Below are positions 29,370-38,730 of a stretch of 64,000 nt of DNA, one piece after another. The translations under genes were made by a program, and so were the position numbers. Source of the DNA: Spongiactinospora sp. TRM90649 (GTDB lineage: Bacteria > Actinomycetota > Actinomycetes > Streptosporangiales > Streptosporangiaceae). Under the pieces are notes generated by a model. The model ran no database searches. It was not told where the DNA came from and saw only the letters and a program-made list of their open reading frames with translations. Location: positions 124,001 through 188,000 of the forward strand of contig NZ_JARLTC010000011.1 of NCBI RefSeq assembly GCF_029382225.1. Direction: 5' to 3'. Every line of letters starts with the position of its first letter. Positions within the stretch are counted from its first letter, which is position 1.

Positions 29370-29987
29370 TCAGTGCGGGGCGAGGCTCCTGAGCAGCTCG
29401 TCGCAGTACGGCCTGCGGAAGTCGTCGAACTTCGCGCACGGATCGTGGCCGCCCCAGGTCCTGGTGGGCTGCGGCTCCGGCCGGGGTTCGGGCCGGGGCT
29501 CCGGCTGCGGACGCGGCCGGGGGAGCGGCATCGGCTCGGGCGTGCGCGGGCGTGTCCGCGCCCGGGGAGCGCGCTCGGCCGTCGAGACGGCCGGCAGGCT
29601 CCGCGCGCCCCTGACGACCGGATGCCGCCCGGATGGCCGTGCCGTCTCGCCGCCCACCCCCGGTGAGAGGGTGTCCGCGGGCACGCCGCCGGTGCCCGGG
29701 GTGGGCGTGGGGCTGTGGACCGCCATCCAGCCGGAGAACGACTCCTCCGGGCGCGGCGAGCCGCTCGCCGGCTGGCCCGGACGGGGTCGCGGAGTCGAAC
29801 CGGCGCCCGGATCCGTGCCGGTCTGCCCGCGTCTGTCCGTGCCGGGCCGCTGGGCGGGACCGGGTCTCTGATCGGGCGACATGGCGAGCAGGACGCCGGC
29901 GCCTGCCGTACCGAGGACCGCTACCGTGCCCGCCACCGCCACCCACGTGCGCCGGTTGCCTCGGAGGAGTCGTGAAATAGGCGACAA
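29370..29987 (-). CDS. Pro/Arg-rich membrane-anchored protein, unknown function
   Basis: A 205-aa protein with a short cytoplasmic N terminus, a transmembrane helix or signal anchor near residues 15-36, then a long extracytoplasmic low-complexity region rich in Pro, Arg, Gly and Thr with a PEPRPEPRPEPQP repeat tract. A short conserved-looking end contains two Cys (PCAKFDDFRRPYC), possibly a disulfide. The TTG start at 29987 has AAGGA upstream. It is divergent from another low-complexity membrane protein at 30103, suggesting a cell-surface function. Confidence 0.7.
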   Translation of the reverse strand: MSPISRLLRGNRRTWVAVAGTVAVLGTAGAGVLLAMSPDQRPGPAQRPGTDRRGQTGTDPGAGSTPRPRPGQPASGSPRPEESFSGWMAVHSPTPTPGTGGVPADTLSPGVGGETARPSGRHPVVRGARSLPAVSTAERAPRARTRPRTPEPMPLPRPRPQPEPRPEPRPEPQPTRTWGGHDPCAKFDDFRRPYCDELLRSLAPH

Positions 29988-30102
29988 GTGTGATTCCTTT
30001 GTGATCCTTGTGCGGCGTTTTCGTTACTGGGGCTAGTGTGGTCCAGCACCCTCGGGAACCGTGCTGGTTTCCACCGATCACGACCGCAGGAGTTGTTCAC
30101 CC

Positions 30103-30663
30103 ATGCGACGGCACGTCCGATCCTCGACGGGCCACACCGATCCGCCCGAGCAGAACGAGACCGAAACCGAGACCGAGACCGGAACACGACGCGGGAAGGG
30201 CAGGAGAAGCGAACGCGGCAAGGCCATGGCCGCGGGCGCTCTCGTCGCCGCCCTCGCGGCCGGCGGCATCGCCTTCGCGGTGCTGAACGATCGTGGCGCC
30301 CCGCCTGGCGGCGCCCCCGCCGGGCAGTCCGGCCAGACCGATCCGGGCGGCCAGGAGCCCTCTGGGGCTTCCGGGAAGACCGACGACGGCTCAGGCGCCG
30401 AACGGCGCGGCCAGTCCGGCGAGTCCGGCGACACACCGGCCGCGAACGCCGAGCCCCACTCGATCACCGATCCGGGCTCCGGCTCCGGGGCTGAAGAATC
30501 CGGATCCGACCCCGATTCCGGAAACGCCGGACGGGAACCCAAGAAGACCGGCAAACCCACCGCCGGTCCCCGCGACGACGGCGGGACCGGAGGCGATGAC
30601 GCCGAGAACGGCTGGCCCAGCGACGGCCCGCCCGGCATGATCTCCGGCCGGGGCCCCAACTGA
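30103..30663 (+). CDS. acidic low-complexity membrane-anchored protein, unknown function
   Basis: A 186-aa protein. Its polar N terminus includes an ETETETETGT tract and a basic patch. One transmembrane helix lies near residues 42-60, followed by an extracytoplasmic tail rich in Gly, Ser, Asp and Pro with no recognisable domain. ATG 30103 is preceded by AGGAG at 10 nt. It mirrors the divergent gene at 29370-29987 in topology but with an acidic rather than basic tail. Confidence 0.7.
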   Translation: MRRHVRSSTGHTDPPEQNETETETETGTRRGKGRRSERGKAMAAGALVAALAAGGIAFAVLNDRGAPPGGAPAGQSGQTDPGGQEPSGASGKTDDGSGAERRGQSGESGDTPAANAEPHSITDPGSGSGAEESGSDPDSGNAGREPKKTGKPTAGPRDDGGTGGDDAENGWPSDGPPGMISGRGPN

Positions 30664-30823
30664 CGGCGGTTCCGCTCGACGCCGGTCCCAGGTGACACCG
30701 GCGGCGGCCGCCGTCCCGCACACCCGAGCCGGGTCGGCGGCCGTACCCCGGTCCACCGCGAGCCCGCCCGAAAAAGGGCGCGCCGATGTGCCCCCCGCTG
30801 ATGCCTGATGGTCCCTTGACGAA

Positions 30824-30829
30824 TAGGGT
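30824..30829 (+). promoter_or_regulatory. putative -10 (TAGGGT) for leaderless lpd
   Basis: TAGGGT ends 7 nt before the lpd ATG, the spacing expected if transcription starts at the initiation codon. No clear -35 is seen. Confidence 0.4.
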
Positions 30830-30836
30830 CCGGCAC

Positions 30837-32234
<1,398 letters not shown>

Positions 32235-32269
32235 GCCACTCCGGCGACCCGCGAACGGGGGCCACCGCC

Positions 32270-32297
32270 GGGGGCCGACACTCCCGGCCGGGCCCCC
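32270..32297. terminator. hairpin terminator downstream of lpd
   Basis: GGGGGCC (32270-32276) pairs with GGCCCCC (32291-32297) around a GC-rich 14-nt loop, followed by TTCTC. It lies between the convergent lpd and ribonuclease Z genes. Confidence 0.5.
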
Positions 32298-32325
32298 TTC
32301 TCGTGCGCGCTCGGGGGTGAGCAGG

Positions 32326-33261
32326 TCACGGAACGCGCTCGGTCCGCTTCGGCACGGGGACACGGGCGAGGTCGTGGGCCAGGACGATGTCGCCGGAGAA
32401 CGTCTCGGCGGCCTCCGCGAGGAAGCGGGGTTCGTCGGCGGGGTCGTAGCGTTCGGAGAAGTGGGTGAGGACGAGGCGGCGGACTTTCGCCTCGGCGGCG
32501 ACGCGGCCGGCCTCTGCGGCGGTGAGATGGCCGTACTCCTCGGCCAGGGCCGCCTCCGCCGACAGGAAGGTGGACTCGATGACGAGCAGGTCCACGCCGT
32601 CGGCCAGCCGGAAGGCCGAGTCGCACAGGCGGGTGTCCATCACGAAGGCCGCGCTCTGGCCCCTGCGGGGCTCGCTGACCTCCTCCAGGGGGACGGCCGA
32701 GCCGTCCGGGGCGGTGACGGTGCCTTCGCGCTGGAGGCGGCTGATGAGCGGGCCGTCCACGCCTCTGGCGCGCAGCCGGTCGGGGAGCATACGGCGGCCG
32801 TCGGGCTCGTCGAGGCGGTAGCCGTACGCCTCGACGGGGTGCGACAGCGGCAGCGCCGTCAGGGTGACCGGCCCGGCCGAAAGGCGGACGGCGGCGCCGG
32901 AGAGCGGGCGCTCGGCTATGACGCCGGTGTCGGCGAACAGGCTCGCGTGCCGCAGCCGTCGCCAGTAGGTCTCGCCGCTCGCCGGGTAGGTCGCGGTGAC
33001 CTGGTGGGAGACGCCGTCGCGGGCGATGCGCTGGACGACCCCCGGCACGCCCAGGCAGTGGTCACCGTGCAGGTGGGTGACACAGATCCAGGTCACGTCG
33101 TGGGCGCTGACCCCCGCGTGCGCCATCTGGCGCTGGGTGCCCTCGCCGGGGTCGAACAGGAAGCCCTCGCCGTCCCAGCGCAGCAGGTAGCCATTGTGGT
33201 TGCGCAGGCGCGTGGGCACCGCGCTCGACGTGCCGAGGACGACCAGTTCACGCAGGGACAT
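32326..33261 (-). CDS. rnz: Ribonuclease Z
   Basis: A 311-aa metallo-beta-lactamase-fold endonuclease that trims the 3' trailer of tRNA precursors. The core motif HLHGDH binds the two zinc ions; the [12 protein letters not shown] segment, a downstream [12 protein letters not shown] His, an Asp in VMDT and the LTHFSERY His complete the site. The leftward ATG has no Shine-Dalgarno, but TAGCAT (33268-33273 on the opposite strand) ends 6 nt before it, suggesting a leaderless mRNA. It is divergent from ogt. Confidence 0.93.
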   Translation of the reverse strand: MSLRELVVLGTSSAVPTRLRNHNGYLLRWDGEGFLFDPGEGTQRQMAHAGVSAHDVTWICVTHLHGDHCLGVPGVVQRIARDGVSHQVTATYPASGETYWRRLRHASLFADTGVIAERPLSGAAVRLSAGPVTLTALPLSHPVEAYGYRLDEPDGRRMLPDRLRARGVDGPLISRLQREGTVTAPDGSAVPLEEVSEPRRGQSAAFVMDTRLCDSAFRLADGVDLLVIESTFLSAEAALAEEYGHLTAAEAGRVAAEAKVRRLVLTHFSERYDPADEPRFLAEAAETFSGDIVLAHDLARVPVPKRTERVP

Positions 33262-33267
33262 CCGCCC

Positions 33268-33273
33268 ATGCTA
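33268..33273 (-). promoter_or_regulatory. putative -10 (TAGCAT) for leaderless rnz
   Basis: Reading leftward, TAGCAT is followed by 6 nt and then the rnz ATG. This spacing recurs at several other genes in the window. Confidence 0.4.
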
Positions 33274-33334
33274 GGCAGTCGGCGGCGGCACGGCATCAAG
33301 GGCCTTGCGCGATCGTCAGGGGTGTGCGCGGTCG

Positions 33335-33340
33335 TAGACT
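33335..33340 (+). promoter_or_regulatory. putative -10 (TAGACT) for leaderless ogt
   Basis: TAGACT ends 6 nt before the in-frame GTG at 33347, the second codon of the ogt frame, so translation may begin at that GTG rather than at ATG 33344. Confidence 0.4.
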
Positions 33341-33343
33341 GCG

Positions 33344-33880
33344 ATGGTGGAAAACGTGGCATTCGGCGCGGTGGAGACGCCGCTCGGCAAGATCGCCGTG
33401 GCCGTCACGGACGCGGGTCTGGCCACCGTCGTCTGGGGCGACACGCCGGGGCGGCGGGAGAGCGTGGCGCGGCGGCTGGGGCTCGCCGTCGCCGAGGGCG
33501 ACCCTGACGGGCGCACCGAGGGCGTGCTCGCCGAGCTGTCCGCCTACTTCGCGGGTGATCTGCGGGCCTTCTCCGTTCCGGTGGACTGGCGGCTGCTGTC
33601 GCCGGTCCAGCGCGGGGTGCTGGGCACGCTGCACGGGCGCGTGCCGTACGGCAAGGCCGTCACCTACGGCGAGCTGGCCGCGATGAGCGGTACCGGAGTG
33701 CCCGCCAGGGCGATCGGGTCGATCATGGGCGCGAACCCGATCCCGATCGTGGTGCCCTGCCACCGGGTGGTCGCGGGCGACGGCCTCGGCGGTTTCAGCG
33801 GCGGCACGGGCGTCGAGGACAAGCGCTGGCTGCTCACCCTGGAGGGCTACCTGCAGCCCATGCTCGACTGGGACATCTGA
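33344..33880 (+). CDS. ogt: methylated-DNA--[protein]-cysteine S-methyltransferase
   Basis: A 178-aa suicide repair protein that moves a methyl group from O6-methylguanine to its own Cys. The active site PCHR (Cys139) sits in the canonical VVPCHRVVAGDG block, preceded by the helix-turn-helix segment with YGELAAM and the RAIGSIMGANP arginine-finger region. The start is ATG 33344 or the adjacent GTG 33347. It is a single gene; a strong hairpin follows at 33910. Confidence 0.95.
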   Translation: MVENVAFGAVETPLGKIAVAVTDAGLATVVWGDTPGRRESVARRLGLAVAEGDPDGRTEGVLAELSAYFAGDLRAFSVPVDWRLLSPVQRGVLGTLHGRVPYGKAVTYGELAAMSGTGVPARAIGSIMGANPIPIVVPCHRVVAGDGLGGFSGGTGVEDKRWLLTLEGYLQPMLDWDI

Positions 33881-33909
33881 GCCTCCGGAAACGCCGGTAG
33901 GCCTCTGAA

Positions 33910-33949
33910 AACGCCTGGGCCGCGCCCGGCGCCCGGCGCGGCCCGCGTT
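33910..33949. terminator. strong hairpin between convergent ogt and antitoxin-like gene
   Basis: A perfect 10-bp stem (33917-33926 with 33935-33944, loop of 8) is extended by AACGC/GCGTT pairing (33910-33914 with 33945-33949) across a 2-nt bulge. It serves either strand. Confidence 0.75.
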
Positions 33950-33979
33950 CCCGGAAGGCGTCTCGTACGAGGACGCCGG

Positions 33980-34234
33980 TCAGCCGTTCTGGTCGCCGGG
34001 GCGGTCTGTCCGCTTGTGCGCCTCTTCGGCGGCGCGGTCGATGTGCTGGTCGTACTTGCCGCCGGTCTTGTCCTTGGCCCACTGGGAGCCCTTGTCCACG
34101 GCGCCTCCGGCCGCGTCCTGGGCCTTACCGGTCATGCCGTGCTGGTCGGCCTGCTGTTCGGCCTGCCGCGGGATGTCCTTCGGCTTGTCGCTGTGGCCCC
34201 CGAACATCTCCTTGAGCTTTTCCATGATCGACAT
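33980..34234 (-). CDS. MT0933-type antitoxin-like protein
   Basis: An 84-aa, highly charged protein starting MSIMEKLKEMFGG, with Gln/Asp/Lys-rich low-complexity sequence (QAEQQADQHG, KTGGKYDQHIDRA) that matches the Rv0909/MT0933 antitoxin family. These short proteins resemble LEA or CsbD-like stress proteins. No toxin gene lies next to it: the downstream neighbour is ogt (convergent) and the upstream neighbour is miaA (divergent). A stress protein role without a toxin is equally possible. Confidence 0.75.
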   Translation of the reverse strand: MSIMEKLKEMFGGHSDKPKDIPRQAEQQADQHGMTGKAQDAAGGAVDKGSQWAKDKTGGKYDQHIDRAAEEAHKRTDRPGDQNG

Positions 34235-34275
34235 TGTGGATTCCCCCGAATCGATCTATCGCGCCTCTTCATCCC

Positions 34276-35223
34276 ATGCATACCCACGCAGTTGACACAC
34301 TTAGCGGCGTGAGAGAGCAACCCGTGGTAGCCGTCGTCGGCCCGACAGCGGCTGGAAAGTCCGATCTGGCAGTGGATATGGCACTTCGTCTGGGGGGTGA
34401 GGTACTAAACGCCGACTCCATGCAGCTTTACCGAGGAATGGACATCGGTACCGCCAAGCTTTCCAAGACGGAGATGCGCGGTATACCCCACCATCTCCTG
34501 GACATCTGGGACATCCGGCGCACGGCCAGCGTCGCCGAGTACCAGCGCCTGGCGCGCCCCCTGCTGGACCGGCTGCTCGCGCGCGGCGTGACGCCGATCC
34601 TGACGGGAGGCTCGGGCCTGTACGTACGCGCCGCGCTCGACGACCTGGAGTTCCCCGGCACCGACCCGCTGATCCGGGCCAGGCTGGAGGCCGAGCTGGA
34701 CAAGACCGGCCCCGCCCCGCTGTACGAGCGGCTGCGCGAGCTGGACCCCGCCGCCGCGGGCAACATCCTGCCCAGCAACGGCCGACGCGTGGTGCGCGCC
34801 CTGGAGGTCATCGAGCTGTCCGGCAGGCCGTTCTCGGCCACCATGCCGTCCTACGACGCCGTGTACCCGAATGTGCAGATCGGCGTGGAGATGCCCAGGC
34901 CGCTCCTCGACGAGCGCATCGAGCTGCGGGTGGAGCGCATGTGGGCGGCCGGCCTGGTGGACGAGGTGCGCGGGCTCGACCGCGAGGGCCTGGCGCAGGG
35001 CCGTACGGCCAGCCGCGCCCTCGGCTACGCGCAGGTGCTGCGCCACCTGTCGGGGGAGTGGACCGAACAGCGGGCAAAGGAGGAGACAATCCGCGCCACC
35101 AGGAGGTTCGCCCGCCGTCAGGAGTCCTGGTTCCGGCGTGACCCCCGCGTCGTATGGCTCCCCGGCGACGCGCCCGACCTGCTGGAGCAGGCGCTGGACC
35201 TGCTGGGCGAGACCGCTCGATAG
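34276..35223 (+). CDS. miaA: tRNA dimethylallyltransferase MiaA
   Basis: A 315-aa enzyme that transfers a dimethylallyl group to A37 of tRNAs reading UNN codons. The P-loop GPTAAGKS lies at about 22-29; DSMQLYRGMDIGTAK and GTGGSGLYVRA-like segments (here LTGGSGLYVRAALD) bind tRNA and substrate, and RRFARRQESWFRRD lies near the C terminus. The start is uncertain: ATG 34276 is used here, but GTG 34309 (VREQPVVAVVGPT) would give the more usual family length; neither has a good Shine-Dalgarno. dapF follows 9 bp later. Confidence 0.93.
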   Translation: MHTHAVDTLSGVREQPVVAVVGPTAAGKSDLAVDMALRLGGEVLNADSMQLYRGMDIGTAKLSKTEMRGIPHHLLDIWDIRRTASVAEYQRLARPLLDRLLARGVTPILTGGSGLYVRAALDDLEFPGTDPLIRARLEAELDKTGPAPLYERLRELDPAAAGNILPSNGRRVVRALEVIELSGRPFSATMPSYDAVYPNVQIGVEMPRPLLDERIELRVERMWAAGLVDEVRGLDREGLAQGRTASRALGYAQVLRHLSGEWTEQRAKEETIRATRRFARRQESWFRRDPRVVWLPGDAPDLLEQALDLLGETAR

Positions 35224-35226
35224 GCT
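35221..35226 (+). promoter_or_regulatory. putative -10 (TAGGCT) for leaderless dapF
   Basis: TAGGCT overlaps the miaA stop codon and ends 6 nt before the dapF ATG, so dapF could have its own leaderless transcript as well as read-through from miaA. Confidence 0.45.
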
Positions 35227-35232
35227 TGGGGT

Positions 35233-36039
35233 ATGCGGTTTCTGAAGGGGCACGGCACGGAGAACGACTTCGTGATCCTCCCCGATCCCGACAACGAGCT
35301 CGATGTCACGGCCGCCCTGGTGGCCGCGCTCTGCGAACGCCGTAGCGGGATCGGGGCCGACGGCGTGCTGCACGTCGTGCGCACCAAGCTGTGCCCCGAG
35401 GTGGCCGACCAGGCGGACCGGGCCGAGTGGTTCATGGACTACCGCAACGCCGACGGCAGCATGGCCGAGATGTGCGGCAACGGCGTGCGCGTGTTCGTCC
35501 GTTACCTGATCGACGCGGGCCTCGCCGGGCCGGGCGAGCTGGCCGTGGCGACCAGGGGCGGCGTCAAGCGGGTCCAGGCGGGCGTGGAGGGCGACGTCTC
35601 GGTCGACATGGGGCCCGCCAGGGTGCACGGCGAGAGCGTCGCCAACCTCGGCGGGCACGAGTACGGCGGGCTGCACATCGACATGGGCAACCCGCACCTG
35701 GCCTGCGTGATCGGCGACCCGGTGGCCCAGCTCGACCTGACCCACCAGCCGGGCTTCGACCCCGGCGACTTCCCCTCGGGGGTCAACATCGAGCTGATCA
35801 ACGCGGTCGGGCCGCGCCGCGTGGTGATGCGCGTGTACGAGCGCGGCTCGGGCGAGACCCGCTCCTGCGGCACGGGCGCGGTGGCGTCGGTCGTCGCGGC
35901 GGCCAGGCTCGCCGGGGAGGAGACCGGCACCTGGTCGGTCGAGGTGCTCGGCGGCACCCTCACCGTCGTCCTCGACGGCACCACGACCCACCTCGCCGGT
36001 CCCGCCGTCATCGTGGCCTCCGGCGACTACCTCACCTGA
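35233..36039 (+). CDS. dapF: diaminopimelate epimerase
   Basis: A 268-aa PLP-independent racemase that converts LL- to meso-diaminopimelate for lysine and peptidoglycan synthesis. The two catalytic Cys are in MCGNGVR (Cys81) and SCGTGA (Cys212); the N-terminal FLKGHGTENDFV and the SGIGADGVL motif fit the family. It follows miaA by 9 bp, an arrangement common in actinobacteria. Confidence 0.95.
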   Translation: MRFLKGHGTENDFVILPDPDNELDVTAALVAALCERRSGIGADGVLHVVRTKLCPEVADQADRAEWFMDYRNADGSMAEMCGNGVRVFVRYLIDAGLAGPGELAVATRGGVKRVQAGVEGDVSVDMGPARVHGESVANLGGHEYGGLHIDMGNPHLACVIGDPVAQLDLTHQPGFDPGDFPSGVNIELINAVGPRRVVMRVYERGSGETRSCGTGAVASVVAAARLAGEETGTWSVEVLGGTLTVVLDGTTTHLAGPAVIVASGDYLT

Positions 36040-36118
36040 CCGCTCACCTTCGTAACGCGGGCGCGCCGCCGCCACAGGCGTTTGGGGCACGCCCGCCGAC
36101 CTGGCAGACTGACTGCCC

Positions 36119-38404
36119 ATGGACGTGGACATCTGGGCCTGGGTCGGCGACACCCAGCGGCAACTTCAGGAAGCTGGGAACGCCGGCCTCGCGATCGCGC
36201 TCGGCGACCTCCCGGCGCAGGCGTACGAAGGGCGATACGCCCAGCTCGACGTGGTGGCCCCGGCGGTCGCGGGGCAGGCGGAGACGCTGGAGATGCCCTG
36301 GGTGGAGTTCTACGCCCGCTACTGGCATCTGATCGGGCGCATCGGCGACCGCGCCCAGGGAGCGGTCGCGCTCGGCGACGCGGAGGAGCTGCTGGCGTTC
36401 GCCCAGCGCGAAGACGTCCGTGAGTGTCCCTCCGTCCCCGCCGCCGTGGAGGCCCTCGCGCTGGCGTGGGCCAACGCCGACGGCCCCGGATACGCCTCCG
36501 AGCGCCTGGGCCTGATCAGCGGCGCGCTCGAAGGCGTGGAGCCCGACTCGCTCGCCTTCTGCGGGCTCACCACCCAGTACGTCACGGCGCTGCTCGACTC
36601 CGGCAAGCCGGGCGAGGCCGTCGCCTACGCCGAGTCCGCCATCGAGCGCCTGCGCGGCGCGGAGCGCGAGGCGAGCTGGGAACTGGCCGTGTCCGCCGCC
36701 CGCGCGCTGCTCGCCGCCGACCGGGCGGAGGACGCCCTGGCCGCGCTCGACGCCGCGTCCGGGCTCAAGCCCGACGACCCGGTCAACCGCCCGCACCGCG
36801 AGGGCGTGCTGCGCGCCCGGGTACTCGGCGCCCTGGGCCAGACCTCCGAGGCCGTCGAGGCCCTGCCCGACCTCGACGTGGTCGGCGACCACCCGCACTC
36901 GTTCGTCGAGTGGTCCCGTGCCGTCCACGTGCTCGCCGGTTCTTCGCAGATCGCCAACACCTGGCAGCTCGGCCGGGTGCTGCGGCAGTGGATCGACTAC
37001 TTCGCCATGATGGGCGGCTACCGCGCGCGGGTCGAGCTGGCGCTGATCGCCGGTGACCTGGCCATCGCCCGGCAGGGGGTATGGCAGGCGCGCTACCTCG
37101 CCGACATCGCCGAGAGCGGCCTGGGCGAGCTGCGCGACGCCGGGGAGCTGCCCGAGCGCGTGGCCAAGCTGCGCCGCGACGCCGACGCCACCTCGCCGCC
37201 CGAGGCCCCCGGGCCGCTGGCGGAGCGGGTCGGCATCTTCGACGCCGCCGACGGCTCCAAGGCCGACCCGGAGCGCTGGGTCGAGTGGCTGACCCCCCTC
37301 GCGGGCACGGACACCGAGGCCACCCGCCGGGTCACCAGCACCCTGGGCTTCCTCGGCTACCCGAGCCGGGGCGCCGACATCTACTGGACCATGCTCGTCG
37401 ACGACGAGTCCGCGCCGGGCGAGCCCGACGACGAAGACGTCGCGATCCTCGCCAACCTGCTGATCGAGGCACGCCAGGACGAACGCCTTGAGCAGTTCGC
37501 CGCCCGGCTGCCCGAGGCGCAGCGCCACCTCACGCTGGCCCGGCTGCACCGCGCCCGCGACCGGTGGGAGGAGACGATGGCCGAGGCCGAGGCGGCCCTC
37601 GCGGCCGGGGCCGGGCTCGACGCCCGCCGACTGCAGTCCGGCGCGGCCCAGCAGCTCGACGAGAACGCCAAGGGCGCCCTGGTGATCCGCGAGGTCCTCG
37701 ACTCTCCCGACCTGGAGGACGAAGACGTCTGGCGCATGATCGTCATGGCGACCAGCGCGGAGGACTGGGAGACCGTGCGCCTGGGCGCGGCCCGGCTGCG
37801 CATGGCGCTGGAGGGCGACAGCGGTCCGGTGGAGATGGAGATGGGCCTGGTCCGGGTCATCCTGCCCGCCCCGGACGGCAGCCAGCGCCAGGTCATCAGC
37901 GTCCGCACCGGCCCGGCCACGGCCCGCCTCGCGATGCCCCAGCCGCCCGGCATGGACTTCAACGCGGGCGACACCGTGGTCTTCGACCCGCAGCTCCTCG
38001 AACCGTTGCCCGACGACCCGCAGGAGCGCGAGGAGTTCATCCCGCCGTTCGCGGCGGTCCGGATGCTCCGACCGGGCGGCTACTCGAGCTGGTTCTTCGA
38101 CGGCGCCGCGCCGTCCGAGCACGACTGGGCCGAGTTCAACGAGGTCCTCGCCGAGCGCGGCTGGCCGATGTGGGTCTACAGCGACGAGAACTACACCGTC
38201 AGCCACCCGACCAGCGGCGAGCGCCTGCCCGGCGTCTTCGGCTGGGTCGCGGTCCCGCCCGACATCACGCCGACCGAGGTCGACGCCCTGCTCGACGACG
38301 TCACCGAGCGCTGGGTGCACCCCCTGGCCTGGCTCGACCTCGCCCGCGAGGTCGACGTCGAGGTCGAGCGCCATGAGCGCATCGTCAAGGAATACGGCCT
38401 CTGA
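36119..38404 (+). CDS. TPR-repeat protein, unknown function
   Basis: A 761-aa soluble protein of helical repeats. Ala/Leu-rich helix pairs (for example KPGEAVAYAESAIERL, AEDALAALDAASGLKPDDP and RWEETMAEAEAALAAG) resemble tetratricopeptide repeats across residues 120-520. A non-repeat C-terminal region (about 560-760) contains Trp-rich segments such as GYSSWFFDG. It has no signal peptide or membrane helix, so it is probably a cytoplasmic scaffold. Its ATG has no Shine-Dalgarno; CAGACT ends 8 nt before it. The partner is unknown. Confidence 0.8.
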   Translation: MDVDIWAWVGDTQRQLQEAGNAGLAIALGDLPAQAYEGRYAQLDVVAPAVAGQAETLEMPWVEFYARYWHLIGRIGDRAQGAVALGDAEELLAFAQREDVRECPSVPAAVEALALAWANADGPGYASERLGLISGALEGVEPDSLAFCGLTTQYVTALLDSGKPGEAVAYAESAIERLRGAEREASWELAVSAARALLAADRAEDALAALDAASGLKPDDPVNRPHREGVLRARVLGALGQTSEAVEALPDLDVVGDHPHSFVEWSRAVHVLAGSSQIANTWQLGRVLRQWIDYFAMMGGYRARVELALIAGDLAIARQGVWQARYLADIAESGLGELRDAGELPERVAKLRRDADATSPPEAPGPLAERVGIFDAADGSKADPERWVEWLTPLAGTDTEATRRVTSTLGFLGYPSRGADIYWTMLVDDESAPGEPDDEDVAILANLLIEARQDERLEQFAARLPEAQRHLTLARLHRARDRWEETMAEAEAALAAGAGLDARRLQSGAAQQLDENAKGALVIREVLDSPDLEDEDVWRMIVMATSAEDWETVRLGAARLRMALEGDSGPVEMEMGLVRVILPAPDGSQRQVISVRTGPATARLAMPQPPGMDFNAGDTVVFDPQLLEPLPDDPQEREEFIPPFAAVRMLRPGGYSSWFFDGAAPSEHDWAEFNEVLAERGWPMWVYSDENYTVSHPTSGERLPGVFGWVAVPPDITPTEVDALLDDVTERWVHPLAWLDLAREVDVEVERHERIVKEYGL

Positions 38405-38730
38405 GAAACCACCGGAACGGGCCCCCTCGCACGACCCGCACCGACCACCGCGGCGCCTTCCGCGCCGCCTGCCGATCATGACCACGGCCGTCGCGCTGAC
38501 GGCCTCGACGGGGCCACGCCGGCGCAGGCCGTATGGCGCTGTGCGGGTTCTGCGGGGGTAGAGACGGGGGTGCCCGACTTCCGGCTGGTGGTTCCGGGTG
38601 GGGAGCGGCTGATCACCGGGCGGACGACCAGCGGTGATATGTGAATGGGTCTCTCTCGATGGCGGTGTTGGACATCGGCAGGTCGGGCTGCTTGGCTCCT
38701 GTGGCCGGTGGAAAGAGGGGGAGGGGCCGG
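38405..38730. other. intergenic region between TPR gene and beta-lactamase
   Basis: This holds the hairpin at 38450-38468 and then a G/T-rich stretch leading into the beta-lactamase gene. The open frame that starts at 38641 is contiguous with that gene but its first 30 codons do not form a signal peptide. I see no separate gene and no clear regulator-binding site. Confidence 0.5.
38450..38468. terminator. hairpin after the TPR-protein gene
   Basis: A 7-bp stem (GCGGCGC / GCGCCGC) with a 5-nt loop lies 46 bp after the stop codon at 38404. Confidence 0.45.
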
